A stretch of DNA of 64,000 nt from contig NZ_JACGFN010000002.1 in NCBI RefSeq assembly GCF_016950255.1, positions 558,001 to 622,000 of the forward strand. The letters run 5' to 3'. A model generated the notes under the pieces. That model worked only from the letters and a program-made list of their open reading frames with translations, was not told the origin of the DNA and made no database searches. The DNA comes from Pectobacterium brasiliense (lineage in GTDB: Bacteria; Pseudomonadota; Gammaproteobacteria; Enterobacterales; Enterobacteriaceae). Position numbers and translations under genes: made by a program. Numbering within the stretch: the first letter of the stretch is position 1; each line of letters opens with the position of its first letter. Positions 43,185 to 52,884 of the stretch are shown piece by piece.

Positions 43185-43556
43185 TTATTTTAATTTCTCT
43201 CTTTTAATTAGATTACCTTTTTCAACAGAGAGATAATCTTTATCATTACCATGAATAACTTCAACATATTCATTCACTTCCACAGAGTCAATTATCCCGC
43301 AAAGATAATTCCACGAGAACTGATTTTTATTATCAAAAAATATCACTCCCCATTCACATGGAACTATATACCTTTCAAATGAAAGTGGAATAATGTCATA
43401 AACAATACCACCAAGCCGAGATATCTCACTCCGAACATAATCTGTAAAAAAAATTACCCCATCATCTTTTTTTCCCTGTGACGCATTACAATCTGGGCAA
43501 CGTGTTTCTTCTGATTCGTAACTAGAATAACAATTCTGACATGTAATATATTTCAT
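43185..43556 (-). CDS. probable immunity protein of the intact Rhs toxin
   Basis: 123 residues from ATG 43556, with AGGAGT upstream, starting 8 bp after the rhs stop. The N-terminus is a zinc ribbon (CQNCYSSYESEETRCPDCNASQ); the rest is an acidic beta-rich domain (GVIFFTDYVRSEISRLGG, YIVPCEWGVIFFDN). AT-rich like the toxin tip and unlike the GC-rich Rhs core. I do not recognise a named family; the immunity role is inferred from position. Confidence 0.65.
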   Translation of the reverse strand: MKYITCQNCYSSYESEETRCPDCNASQGKKDDGVIFFTDYVRSEISRLGGIVYDIIPLSFERYIVPCEWGVIFFDNKNQFSWNYLCGIIDSVEVNEYVEVIHGNDKDYLSVEKGNLIKREKLK

Positions 43557-43564
43557 GCTGACTC

Positions 43565-46500
43565 CTATTTTATTGGAATACTGGAAGTAATAATCCCCGA
43601 TCCTGTTCCACCGATATGAGGATCAGCATGATCAGTAATAACCCGTATTTTTTGAGTCACACCATTTCTCGTTGCCGTACCTTCAAATACGTTTCCAAAA
43701 AAACCTTCCCTATTAGAGGCTATTTTATTCAAAGGATTATTCGCAACTTCTTTAGCTGCGCTTGCAATATCCCTATTTCCCCATTCTGATGGGAACAAAG
43801 ACCCTTTCTGTCTTTTTGGCTTCATTGAGGCATAAGGTTCCTGCCGAGGAGGACCAACATGGGGAGAATGCCTTCTTAAAGAATGCCGAAGGGAGCCAAA
43901 AGAATACTCATAGTCCTCCCCGCCCTCTTTTTCCGTCAACCCCAGCGGGTCAACCCACCCCAACGGGTTATGCACATATCCCTGCGGCCTTATTCCCCCG
44001 CCCAGCCCTATCGGGTCCGGCGACAGATACTGTCCGCTCTCCGCATCATAGTAACGATGCCGGTTGTAGTAAAGCCCCGTTTCTGCGTCAAACAGTTGAC
44101 CCTGATAGCGCAGCTCGCAATATACCTCTTCGTTCGCCGCATCCCCCAGGTAGCGCCGCAGCGGGATAGGCCGTCTCTCTTCCCGGTGGGCACCCCACAG
44201 CCCCTGTTCCCCGCGCCAGCGCACTTCCCCTTCCTCGCTGCACAGCTCTCTTGCAGTTCCTGTCAGGTCGGTCACGATGTAGTGTAACTGTGTGCTGTCG
44301 CTCTGCGCCTCCACCTGTGCCAGCGGACGGAAGCTTCCCGGCTCGTACACCCACTGTACTTCCCGTGCCGCTGACCCGTCCGCACGGTACTGCTGCTGAC
44401 CAATCAGTTGGTCACCGTCCCACCGGTACGCCACCCGTGCGACCGCCTGCGCTGAAGGGAGTTGCCCCTCACGTACCTTACTGACTCTGCGGCCAAACGC
44501 ATCGTAACGATAGCGCCAGCGTGCCCCGTCCGGCAGACTCACCCGCACCAGTCGGTCCTGCACGTCCCAGTCAAAGTTCGTTTCCTTTGGCCTGAACCCT
44601 GGACGCGTTTCCCGCTTCACCGCCAGACGCCCGCAGTCGTCATACCGGTATTGCGTATGGCCCCGCTCGATTACCCGACCCGCCGCATCATACCGCGCCG
44701 ACGCCTGTACCACCGCATCCTGCACCTTCAGCGTCTCGCCCAGACCCGGCGCTATCTGCGACACCTCGCACAGGTTCTGTTCGCTGTCGTAGCCAAACAG
44801 CCGCGCCTGACGCCGCCGCCCCTCATCACGGCGCTCCGCCGTCACCTGGCCTGCCCCGTTCAGCCGGAAGGCCTGCTCGCCCCAGTGGCTGTCGCTGATG
44901 CCCGTCAGCCGGTCCAGCACATCGTACTGATAACGACGCTCCAGCACGTCATTCACCCGGCCGTCTGCCCCTTCCAGCGCCTGGCGCTGCAGCAACCCCG
45001 TCGGGCTCCACTCGTGGCGTAATGCAAACCCGCTGCCGTTACTGCGTCGTTGCTCTTCGCCCGCCGCCGTGTGGCTGAACTGCAGCGGCTGGTGTGAACC
45101 GATACCCAGTGACGACAGCCGCCCCGACTGCCACGCCAGCTGCAGCGGGGCCAGAATCCCTTCCACCACCGCGCGCTGACCACCCGCGTCGTAACCGCTC
45201 TGCACCGCCTCGCCGTTGACCGTTTCCGACGTCACCTGCCCCGCACGGTTATAAGCGTATTCCACCACCGCATCCGGACTGGCGGCTTTCGTCAGCCGGC
45301 CGGCCACGTCATACGCCAGTTCCGTGATGCCGTCCGTTTCCCCGTCCGCTTTCTGTGCCGTGATGCGCGTTATCCGCCCTGCTGCATCATGTTCGTAGTG
45401 CAGTGCGCTGCCATCCGGCGCGGTGCGCTGCACCAGACGGTCTGCCACATCATACTGATAGCGGTACACCCGCCCGTCGTAATGCCGCTCCTCGCTCAGG
45501 CGACCGCTGCGGTCAAAGCCGTACGTCCAGTCCCGTCCCTGGCTGTTCGTCACCCCGGCGAACTCCGCTTCCGCATTGTAGTGGTAGCGCACCGTCGCTC
45601 CCAGCGGGTCCGTCGCTTCCAGCAGGTTATCGAACGCGCCATAGCGGAACTGGTAGCGCTGCCCCAGTGCATCCGTTACCGCCGTCAGGTTACCTTCCAC
45701 ATCGTAACCAAACCGCGTCTCGCTGCCGTCTTCGTACACCACTTTCGACGGTGACTCGCGCACACCATCATACTCCCAGCGCCGAACCTGTACGCCCGCT
45801 TCATGCCCGATATGCCGCTCTGTCAAACGGTCAAGGTCGTCATAGCGGAACATGACCGGCGGTGCATTATCCCGCTCAAGGCTGCTCAGCAGCCCACGAC
45901 GATTATAGTGATAACGCTGCAACACGCCGTCCGGGCCTATCACCGTCGACAGCTGTCCCGTGTCACCATAACGGTACAGCCACTCTCGCCCTTCCGGATC
46001 GTTCACCTCGATAACCTGCCCTGCCGCATTACGCTGGTAGCGCCATTCGCTGCCTAGCGGATCGATATAGGCCAGCAGTTGTCCGTTATCATCATATTCA
46101 TATTGATGCGTCGCACCGTCAGGGAGAGTAACCTCGGTCACCTGCCCCCAATCGTTACGCTGATACGCAGTGCGGCCCCCCAGCGGATCGATCTCGGCCA
46201 CCAGTTGGTTGTCCACCCACTCGAATCGGGTCTCACCGCCGTCGGGTGTACGCTGAAGCAGAATATTATTACGTTCATCGCGCACATAGCTGAATACCCC
46301 GCCAAACCCGCTGTGGTAGTGGCTGGTCAGGGTGTCATCGTCGTATTCGAAGTGACCCGGCCAGTAGCCTTCTGAGGTTCTGTCCCGGATGGCGCGGCCT
46401 TTTTTATCGTAATCATGCTCAACCCAGGTCGAGCCTAAATCCGACCAGCGCAGCAGCCAGCCTTCCGGCGAGTAGCGATAGTCAAAATTACGCCCTTCAT

Positions 46501-48676
46501 CAGCCCGTACGCTCAGTAAATGCCCACGATCGTCATAGCTATAGCTCGCCAGCGTTTTTAACGGCTGACGCTGCGGGGTGCATAGCGTCAGTGCCGTGAT
46601 TCTTCGGCGCTCCGTTGTGACGTGAATTAAGCGCCCGTCGGACAATACAACCCAGCACAGTTCGCTCAGCATCCACTCGAAAGTCACTCGATTGCCAGCG
46701 GCATCTTCAATCGACGTTAGACAAAGCTGGAGACCAAGAGCATGCTCAAACCGATAGCGCAAGCCATCAACATGATGAAGCACCAGTTCACCCTGTTGGC
46801 GGGTCAGCCGCCATTGTGGGTTGGACGGCGAACGGCTGACATCTCCCTCATTGGGCAAGACGAAGAACGCCTGATTGAACTCGCCGTCCGTTAGCGTTGC
46901 TACCCCGTTGTTGAGCGTCAGGCTGATATCCCAGTTGGTACGCCACAGCCTGCCCAGCAAACCGGCGTACCGCTCTCCCGTCGAGCGATAGTAGCGTTGC
47001 AGTGACAGCGGCAACGTCCCCGTTAGTTGAATATCGGTACGTTTCTCCACCACGGCACCGGTTGCCATGTCGACCGGGTCGCCATTTTGTTTGCTATCTT
47101 TGCTATCTGCCTTGTTAGTGCCATTCTGATTATTCGCATCCTGCTGAGCCCCCTTTTTACCCGATGGCTTTTCAGTATTGCTGCCCGCATTAATGCTGTT
47201 CGCCTCTTCCGGAGGGGCTTCGCTTTTTTTCTTTACGGGCTCTTTCGGTTTGGGTTTTTCTTCAATGGCATTAGCGGGTTTTGACGACTCTGGTTTGTGC
47301 GGCGTATTTTCTTCTGCAGCTTGCTTTTTAGGCCGATGGTCTTTGCCTTTGTCACCATCAGGCTTGGCATCGCCTTGTTTAGTTGCGGTTGGAGAATCGG
47401 CAGGCTTCGAACCTGCAGATTGATTAGTGGCCCTGCTTTCCGCAGTTGTATGGCTTTGTGGGGCATCGGCTTTTTTCGCAAAGGAACCTTTAGGCCTCGG
47501 GCTACCGGAAACCCGTGTCACAATCAGAGGAATAAACTTATCAAATTCTTTCTCGAGGGTCGCAATGGCCTCATCGTAACGTTTAACTAACTGATCCAGA
47601 TAGTCGAGCATCTTGCTAAACCGGTCTTTCATCAGCGCAACAATCCAGCCGTCCTTCTCTGAGGCCTTCATTGCCGTCACCAAAGCTTGCTGCATCGTCG
47701 CTAGCATTGCTTTGCCTTTCTGCCCGTACTCTTTCAGCAGACCTCGCAGTTCGGTGACGCCTTTTACCAGATTACCGTTGGACAGGCTGCGGATCGTTTT
47801 GATAGCAAACTGCACAGCCGCGGGTGAGGAGGCATTTCTCAGCGCTTTAATAATCGCCCGCCCGCTCACCTTAATGGCATCACCCAGCCCAGGAATCACC
47901 CCAATCACACACAGAACACCACCGGCCACATGCAGTGGATCGTCCATTAATTTAGGGTCTTCATGGGTTTGCCAGCACCACTCGCCAATGGAGTACACGT
48001 CCAGCGCTTGCCCCACGACAGGAATACAACCCAGAATAATCTCGCAGAACATCATGAGCGCGGCGTTATCATCCCCACCGGCATCCGCCGTTTCTGCCGC
48101 GAGGCTGTGGTGGATCTTGTTGATGGCCTGCTTTAGCTGGCGATTACCGCGGTTAATCTTTTTGTCCAGTTCCCAAAAACGACGATAAGCTTTTGTGTAT
48201 TCATCAGGGATTGAGGTGAATATTCCCGCACCATCAACATCAATATGTCGGTCACTGCTGTCATCGGCGTCATACGTCACTAACCCCTGTTTACGCAGGA
48301 GAAGGAACAGCGTGAAGTACTCACCCGCTAGTGCGGCATAACCTGGAGTTGACTGTAATACGGGGTTGTTCTGGATGGTTTCCTGCGGCGTAAACTCATC
48401 CTCACCTTCCTCAAGTATCAACTCAAACGTGCTACATCCCATGTCGTAAATGAAACAGAGACCATTGGCATCCGTCTGCCCGTGGATTTCTGTTTTATTG
48501 CTGTCGATGAGGACAAATGGCGCATTGGGAACCGGCTCACCAGAGTCGTAATGGTAATAAATCAGGATTTCGCAGCCACACTCGACGCAACCTCCTGATA
48601 TTTTTTTATCCGTGCTAAAACCCCGACTCGCAGCTTCCTCGCTGGAAAGCAACGCTGCCTGTTTGTTCTGACTCAT
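43565..48676 (-). CDS. rhs: T6SS-associated Rhs polymorphic toxin
   Basis: 1703 residues. Parts in order: a TTR-like beta domain (about 30-90: [20 protein letters not shown], then [13 protein letters not shown]); a helical segment with two hydrophobic stretches ([20 protein letters not shown] and [20 protein letters not shown]); a Lys/Pro/Ser-rich linker; [15 protein letters not shown] at the core entry; a long array of RHS/YD repeats; and [20 protein letters not shown], then VDPLGL, the self-cleavage boundary. The last 127 residues are the toxin tip ([43 protein letters not shown]), which resembles the EndoU/BECR RNase fold. No PAAR domain is present. Two DUF4123 adaptors precede it and an immunity gene follows. 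Confidence 0.92.
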   Translation of the reverse strand: MSQNKQAALLSSEEAASRGFSTDKKISGGCVECGCEILIYYHYDSGEPVPNAPFVLIDSNKTEIHGQTDANGLCFIYDMGCSTFELILEEGEDEFTPQETIQNNPVLQSTPGYAALAGEYFTLFLLLRKQGLVTYDADDSSDRHIDVDGAGIFTSIPDEYTKAYRRFWELDKKINRGNRQLKQAINKIHHSLAAETADAGGDDNAALMMFCEIILGCIPVVGQALDVYSIGEWCWQTHEDPKLMDDPLHVAGGVLCVIGVIPGLGDAIKVSGRAIIKALRNASSPAAVQFAIKTIRSLSNGNLVKGVTELRGLLKEYGQKGKAMLATMQQALVTAMKASEKDGWIVALMKDRFSKMLDYLDQLVKRYDEAIATLEKEFDKFIPLIVTRVSGSPRPKGSFAKKADAPQSHTTAESRATNQSAGSKPADSPTATKQGDAKPDGDKGKDHRPKKQAAEENTPHKPESSKPANAIEEKPKPKEPVKKKSEAPPEEANSINAGSNTEKPSGKKGAQQDANNQNGTNKADSKDSKQNGDPVDMATGAVVEKRTDIQLTGTLPLSLQRYYRSTGERYAGLLGRLWRTNWDISLTLNNGVATLTDGEFNQAFFVLPNEGDVSRSPSNPQWRLTRQQGELVLHHVDGLRYRFEHALGLQLCLTSIEDAAGNRVTFEWMLSELCWVVLSDGRLIHVTTERRRITALTLCTPQRQPLKTLASYSYDDRGHLLSVRADEGRNFDYRYSPEGWLLRWSDLGSTWVEHDYDKKGRAIRDRTSEGYWPGHFEYDDDTLTSHYHSGFGGVFSYVRDERNNILLQRTPDGGETRFEWVDNQLVAEIDPLGGRTAYQRNDWGQVTEVTLPDGATHQYEYDDNGQLLAYIDPLGSEWRYQRNAAGQVIEVNDPEGREWLYRYGDTGQLSTVIGPDGVLQRYHYNRRGLLSSLERDNAPPVMFRYDDLDRLTERHIGHEAGVQVRRWEYDGVRESPSKVVYEDGSETRFGYDVEGNLTAVTDALGQRYQFRYGAFDNLLEATDPLGATVRYHYNAEAEFAGVTNSQGRDWTYGFDRSGRLSEERHYDGRVYRYQYDVADRLVQRTAPDGSALHYEHDAAGRITRITAQKADGETDGITELAYDVAGRLTKAASPDAVVEYAYNRAGQVTSETVNGEAVQSGYDAGGQRAVVEGILAPLQLAWQSGRLSSLGIGSHQPLQFSHTAAGEEQRRSNGSGFALRHEWSPTGLLQRQALEGADGRVNDVLERRYQYDVLDRLTGISDSHWGEQAFRLNGAGQVTAERRDEGRRRQARLFGYDSEQNLCEVSQIAPGLGETLKVQDAVVQASARYDAAGRVIERGHTQYRYDDCGRLAVKRETRPGFRPKETNFDWDVQDRLVRVSLPDGARWRYRYDAFGRRVSKVREGQLPSAQAVARVAYRWDGDQLIGQQQYRADGSAAREVQWVYEPGSFRPLAQVEAQSDSTQLHYIVTDLTGTARELCSEEGEVRWRGEQGLWGAHREERRPIPLRRYLGDAANEEVYCELRYQGQLFDAETGLYYNRHRYYDAESGQYLSPDPIGLGGGIRPQGYVHNPLGWVDPLGLTEKEGGEDYEYSFGSLRHSLRRHSPHVGPPRQEPYASMKPKRQKGSLFPSEWGNRDIASAAKEVANNPLNKIASNREGFFGNVFEGTATRNGVTQKIRVITDHADPHIGGTGSGIITSSIPIK
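43970..44370. repeat. Rhs core direct repeat, copy within the intact gene
   Basis: Partner of 42675-43077. It codes for the last part of the Rhs shell, from QWVYEPGSF to YVHNP, just before the toxin boundary. Confidence 0.9.
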
Positions 48677-48696
48677 GAAATGACGTCCTTTTTATT

Positions 48697-49614
48697 TTAT
48701 GCTTCGTCCAGGTGGTCAATTGCTGCCTGATACAGGCGATCCATACGGCTTTGCGTGCCAATATATTCAGGCTGTACCAGAATGTTTTTTGCCCAAGGCT
48801 GATGCATGAATTCCGGCGAAAGTTCTGTCGCCAGTGCCAGCCAGCGCACGATATCGCGGTCGTTGTTAAAGCCGCTGTTCCTCGCCTGTTCCGTCTGCTG
48901 ATGGGTAAACGCCTGTAGTTCATCATCAGGCGCGTTTTGCCAGTCAGCATGGTAAGCACGCAGATGTTCCATATAGCGCGCCAGATTGTGATGTCCGTAA
49001 GGCACCATGATGGCTTGCCATTGTTCGTCACTCAGTTGGCGAGGTAGGATGTCAGGAATAGAGTGTGGTTCGCGGGCGGTGAGATTTAAGGCACGTATCG
49101 CGCCGTCAGGGGAAATATCGCAGAAGCTGGCTATCGGGCCATAGAGCGCACAGGCTTCCTGTGCGGAACTGGCGGATAACAGCTGATTCATCACCTGCCA
49201 GTCACCCACGCGCAGGATGGCATTCTCCCCAGAAGGTGAGGTCACCAGGCTCCACTGTCGCAGATGTTTCGTCACCTCAAGCAGCTGATCGAGCGGCGAA
49301 TATGCCTGCATAAACCATTCCATCTGTAGCCCCATTCCCCAGCCCGGCTGAGTGATGATGTGTTCTTTCACCTGCGACCAGTTAGCGGCATGAAGCGGGA
49401 TGCAATAGGGCGATACCGAGGCATGAACACGTCCCGCTTCTCCCCAGTACAAACGGGTCTGTTCCAGGCTGCCCCCCCAGCGTTCGGCCAGCCACGGCAC
49501 AGCATCGTTCATCGACGCTTCGGCGATAACAAAACAGCCGCCTTGAGCGATACGCGTTTGCCAGGCCGTATCATCTTCCGGCAGCAGTTCAAGGAAAGGT
49601 TGCGATACACTCAC
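48697..49614 (-). CDS. DUF4123 T6SS effector adaptor/chaperone, next to rhs
   Basis: 305 residues, starting at GTG 49614, which overlaps the preceding DUF4123 gene's stop (GTGA). The DUF4123 layout is visible: an N-terminal Rossmann-like part (CFVIAEASMNDAVPWLAERW), SPYCIPLHAANW, GMGLQMEWFMQ, HLRQWSLVTSPSGENAILRVGDW-type block and ALYGPIASF. Family members (Tap/TEC) load an effector onto VgrG. It lies 20 bp upstream of rhs, so Rhs is its likely cargo. Confidence 0.8.
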   Translation of the reverse strand: MSVSQPFLELLPEDDTAWQTRIAQGGCFVIAEASMNDAVPWLAERWGGSLEQTRLYWGEAGRVHASVSPYCIPLHAANWSQVKEHIITQPGWGMGLQMEWFMQAYSPLDQLLEVTKHLRQWSLVTSPSGENAILRVGDWQVMNQLLSASSAQEACALYGPIASFCDISPDGAIRALNLTAREPHSIPDILPRQLSDEQWQAIMVPYGHHNLARYMEHLRAYHADWQNAPDDELQAFTHQQTEQARNSGFNNDRDIVRWLALATELSPEFMHQPWAKNILVQPEYIGTQSRMDRLYQAAIDHLDEA

Positions 49615-50567
49615 AGCGTGACCTCCGATATGTCAGGTAACTCTCCCCGCATCCAACCGGGGCGATGGTAATTAAGCTGCACACTCTCAATACGTTCAGG
49701 CTCAGATTTAAAAATCCGAATACTGTCCGCGATCGAATAACGTTCAGTCAGATGAATAAAAATCGGGTGCAAATAGAATTCACTGCTGAGCACCCAGCGA
49801 TGAGCGGACCAGGCTTCACATTCCGCTTCGCTGGCTTTCGGGTAATAGTTCTCAGCTAATGCAATGCCGCTAATAAAGCGTGCTTTTACTATTTCAATAT
49901 CCAGAGGAAAAACACATTGTGCACTGACAAAAAGAAACAGTTCATTCGCCAGTCGGTGCAGGCGATTCTCATTAGCGAGAAGGTAATATTGATAGTGCGT
50001 TAACGTAATGTGGTACGTTTGATTAATGTCGTTCTTTTTTTCTTTATTAACATCCTGCTGTGCGAAGAGCTGATATTCCCCACGTTCGTTATTCACGATG
50101 GGCAAATACAGATTATTCAGCGGGCCAAGAAAATCAGTTTGAGCACCAAGGTCCAGCGTGGGCCACCAGGCCGATAAAACGTCTGGCGCATAGCTACGAA
50201 ATAGCGCTCGTGTGCCATCCGGCCAGAGACAGTAAATGCGCTGCTGCCAGAAATCAACCACCTGCTGCAATGTCAGGTCGCCATGCATGAGTATCACGCC
50301 ACAATGCCGCTCCGGCTGTGTCTCAGCCAGCCAATGCAGCAGTGTTTCTCCTGGTTTGCCTTCTTCTACTTTCACCACAATAGGCGCCCACATCTGCCAG
50401 TTTTCGGCATCCTTGCCAAATTGCAGCTGTTGCCATATATCCGCCGCAGCAGGTTGAAAAGCCTGCCAGTATTCCGGTAATTGGGGATAATTCAACGGCG
50501 AGATAATAGCGAACAACGGCGCATTAAACTGGCTGATTTCAAACAGGGTAGAACCGTTTGCCATCAT
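49611..50567 (-). CDS. DUF4123 T6SS effector adaptor/chaperone, upstream copy
   Basis: 318 residues from ATG 50567 (a second ATG follows directly). It has the same family pattern as its neighbour: LFAIISPLNYPQLPEYWQAF, a block around YCLWPDGTRALFRSYAPDVLSAWW, and DFLGPLNNLYLP. The C-terminal third (HITLTHYQYYLLANENRLHR) matches the lobe that contacts effectors. The two tandem copies are far apart in sequence. It lies between the ankyrin lipoprotein gene and the second adaptor, so its cargo could be Rhs or the PAAR-lipase. Confidence 0.75.
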   Translation of the reverse strand: MMANGSTLFEISQFNAPLFAIISPLNYPQLPEYWQAFQPAAADIWQQLQFGKDAENWQMWAPIVVKVEEGKPGETLLHWLAETQPERHCGVILMHGDLTLQQVVDFWQQRIYCLWPDGTRALFRSYAPDVLSAWWPTLDLGAQTDFLGPLNNLYLPIVNNERGEYQLFAQQDVNKEKKNDINQTYHITLTHYQYYLLANENRLHRLANELFLFVSAQCVFPLDIEIVKARFISGIALAENYYPKASEAECEAWSAHRWVLSSEFYLHPIFIHLTERYSIADSIRIFKSEPERIESVQLNYHRPGWMRGELPDISEVTL

Positions 50568-50634
50568 CGTTATTTGCCTATGAATAAATGAGATAATTTT
50601 TAATACGATGAGCGTGTATTGATAATCGCAGCAA

Positions 50635-50665
50635 CGACCCGATAATCACGAAAATTATCGGGTCG
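50635..50665. repeat. 12-bp perfect inverted repeat between the ankyrin lipoprotein and DUF4123 genes
   Basis: The arms cgacccgataat and attatcgggtcg surround a 7-base loop. No T-run follows on either strand. It may stabilise an mRNA end or attenuate readthrough from the lipase-immunity genes into the adaptor-rhs genes. Confidence 0.8.
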
Positions 50666-50725
50666 AGACATGCCGTTTATTTTTATAACGTAAAATACAT
50701 AATAAAACGGAGAATCAAAATAAAG

Positions 50726-51505
50726 CTATACTGGCAGCCCTTTTTCCCAACGTTCCCGAACTTCAGCAGGTGACAGCGGAGGGAATTTAACGCCGCGATC
50801 CAGCAACAGCTGTTTTACCTTTAGTGCCCAAGGGTAGTGAGGCGATTTAGGAGACATAATGGATAAGCTGTCATCCACGGTAAAAGCGAGATTACTGCCT
50901 GTCTCATCATAAATATTACTATCTGCGCCCTGTTCTATCAGCCAATATACGATTTCATATTTATTCAGATAAGCAGCATAGAGGGCGCTGTTTCTTTTGG
51001 GGCCATCAACGAGATTCAAATCAGCGCCACGCTCGACGAGCAATTTAATATCGGCCCAGCGCTCTTCCCCAATAGCACTAAATATTGCTGGCTGGCCAAG
51101 ACGCCCAATCGCATTCGGATCGCCCCCCGCATCCAGAATAATACGCAGCCAGTCAGGGTCTTTCGCGCCCGCCACGGAATTGACGGCACTGTCGCCAAAC
51201 CCATCTTTATAATTCGGGTCGACACCCAGTTTAAGCGCCAGCTTGACGGCTTTTTTATCCTTCGTCTCATAAATCAGCCACAGCAACGGCGTCACGCCTT
51301 CTTTCCCGTGAATATTCAGGTTAACGCCCTGCGACAGCTGATGACGGGCTGCTGACTCGTCACCTTTTTGAATACTTTCCAGTACCGCCACCACGGGCGG
51401 CTCAAAGAGTTCACTCGCCCGCATACTGTGTCCTCCTGCCTGACAAGCGGTTAATAATCCCAGAATAACGACGCCTACCAATTTTATACGTGCCAACCAT
51501 TGCAT
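50726..51505 (-). CDS. ankyrin-repeat lipoprotein, probable immunity to the T6SS lipase
   Basis: 259 residues. A lipoprotein signal (VVILGLLTAC, lipobox LTAC) is followed by four to five ankyrin repeats (KEGVTPLLWLIYETKDKKAV, then GRLGQPAIFSAIGEERWADI, then KRNSALYAAYLNKYEIVYWL). Its ATG overlaps the lipase TAA (TAATG), so the two are translationally coupled. Periplasmic lipoproteins that pair with T6SS phospholipases are the known immunity type, so protection against the upstream lipase is a sound inference. Confidence 0.8.
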   Translation of the reverse strand: MQWLARIKLVGVVILGLLTACQAGGHSMRASELFEPPVVAVLESIQKGDESAARHQLSQGVNLNIHGKEGVTPLLWLIYETKDKKAVKLALKLGVDPNYKDGFGDSAVNSVAGAKDPDWLRIILDAGGDPNAIGRLGQPAIFSAIGEERWADIKLLVERGADLNLVDGPKRNSALYAAYLNKYEIVYWLIEQGADSNIYDETGSNLAFTVDDSLSIMSPKSPHYPWALKVKQLLLDRGVKFPPLSPAEVRERWEKGLPV

Positions 51506-52875
51506 TATATTCCCCTGAATGTATTGGTTATCTTCCCGATATCTTCCTTTTTCTGGCTTTCAATACCCGCAATCACCTGATCCATACCGTGACGCGCAAT
51601 CGGCGAGCCCCCTACCGCGGGAAGTGCCATCATATCACCGCTTGCTTTCGGCAGGCCCCCTTCTAACAGTTTTGCAACACCGATGACTCCCCCGAGCACA
51701 GCACCCGCGGTTCCACCAATCAATGCGCCCGCGCCAGACAATAAACCTGGAACCAATGCCTTACCGTAGGTTTGTGCCATGGTTAATACTTCACCATCCA
51801 CAGCCTGCGTCTTTATTAACGAAGCTGTTTTCGCCAGATCCGCTCCGCCAACGCGCGCCACGGTATTAGTATGCAAACCAGCAGCATTAAAGGTATAGCC
51901 GGGCAATCCAGTGACACCAACACCAGCCGATGCCAGGCCACCGCCTAATGAATGCCCCACAATGACGGGAGGGGGTGAGACGGTTCTTTTTACCAATTTT
52001 GCTAAATCCATTGCCTGATTATACTGAGCAGATTCAAGTCCCATCCCCTGAGCAGCGTTAGTCAACCAGTCTTTAGCCCCTGTCACCGCGTTATTCGTGC
52101 CCCGATAGGTCAACATCGTTTCGCCATTAATCGCAGATTTGAACAAAGCAGAACCAAACCCGGTTTTCATGTCCGTCATGTTGGCATTTTTTAGCCCAGG
52201 AATCGCGCCGGTATCCAGAATATCCAACCCAACCGGAGCCTTAGGCAATTTATCCAGCACGCCTCGTCGGAATTCATCGACCGAATATACATACTGGGCC
52301 GCTTCGGCGCGTAAGATGCTGTCGTTGTTAAACGCCAGCCGTTTTGCCGCATCGGCTAATCCCGGCAGCGTTGCCGCCTCGGTCGCCAATTTGGCGCGCG
52401 CCAGATAGCGATCTTTACGCTGGGCGACGGAGAGCAGGTCATCAAGAATAGGCAGCTCGGCGACCGAAGCCCACTCCATCAGCGTCGGCAACAGCATTGG
52501 CGTCAATGCCAGCAGAGGGGCGCGGCTTTTTGCCGATTGCTCAGCGCACGGCTTCACCGGGGACTGATAGGGCGAATCGCCGATGATCACATTGCCGCTA
52601 CCAGCGGCAACCGAACCACCGCAGCCGATCGCATCACCAATACGCGCCGCCAGCTTTCCATTGATGATGACTGTACCGGAGCCCGCGGATATCGCACGAT
52701 TGTGCACGCCGTGGGGCACATTCGGGCAGGGGCAAGCGTGGAGTAAAACCGCATCGCTTTTACGGGCGGCAGGTTTGCCATTGATAATGACATCACCGCT
52801 GCCTTCAATAATCGGGGTAGCGGGAAAACAGCCGTGTCCCGCGCAGCTGTCATCTAAACGTGCAGCACCTGGCAT
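51505..52875 (-). CDS. PAAR-domain lipase, T6SS effector (Tle-type)
   Basis: 456 residues. About 1-105 is a PAAR spike tip with three turns (EGSGDVIINGKPAARKSDAV, SAGSGTVIINGKLAARIGDA, AGSGNVIIG). About 125-456 is an alpha/beta-hydrolase with TYRGTNNAVTGAKDWLTN and nucleophile elbow GHSLGGG (Ser about 309). Near the end is a glycine-rich, potentially membrane-inserting stretch (LSGAGALIGGTAGAVLGGVI). It should sit on VgrG, be delivered to a rival's periplasm and attack phospholipids. It starts 9 bp after vgrG. The exact Tle class is not assigned. Confidence 0.88.
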   Translation of the reverse strand: MPGAARLDDSCAGHGCFPATPIIEGSGDVIINGKPAARKSDAVLLHACPCPNVPHGVHNRAISAGSGTVIINGKLAARIGDAIGCGGSVAAGSGNVIIGDSPYQSPVKPCAEQSAKSRAPLLALTPMLLPTLMEWASVAELPILDDLLSVAQRKDRYLARAKLATEAATLPGLADAAKRLAFNNDSILRAEAAQYVYSVDEFRRGVLDKLPKAPVGLDILDTGAIPGLKNANMTDMKTGFGSALFKSAINGETMLTYRGTNNAVTGAKDWLTNAAQGMGLESAQYNQAMDLAKLVKRTVSPPPVIVGHSLGGGLASAGVGVTGLPGYTFNAAGLHTNTVARVGGADLAKTASLIKTQAVDGEVLTMAQTYGKALVPGLLSGAGALIGGTAGAVLGGVIGVAKLLEGGLPKASGDMMALPAVGGSPIARHGMDQVIAGIESQKKEDIGKITNTFRGI

Positions 52876-52884
52876 AGTTCCTCC

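Noticed and set aside
45000..47500. Long antisense frames within rhs
   Set aside because: They are shadows of the GC-rich Rhs core with strong periodic codon use on the minus strand.
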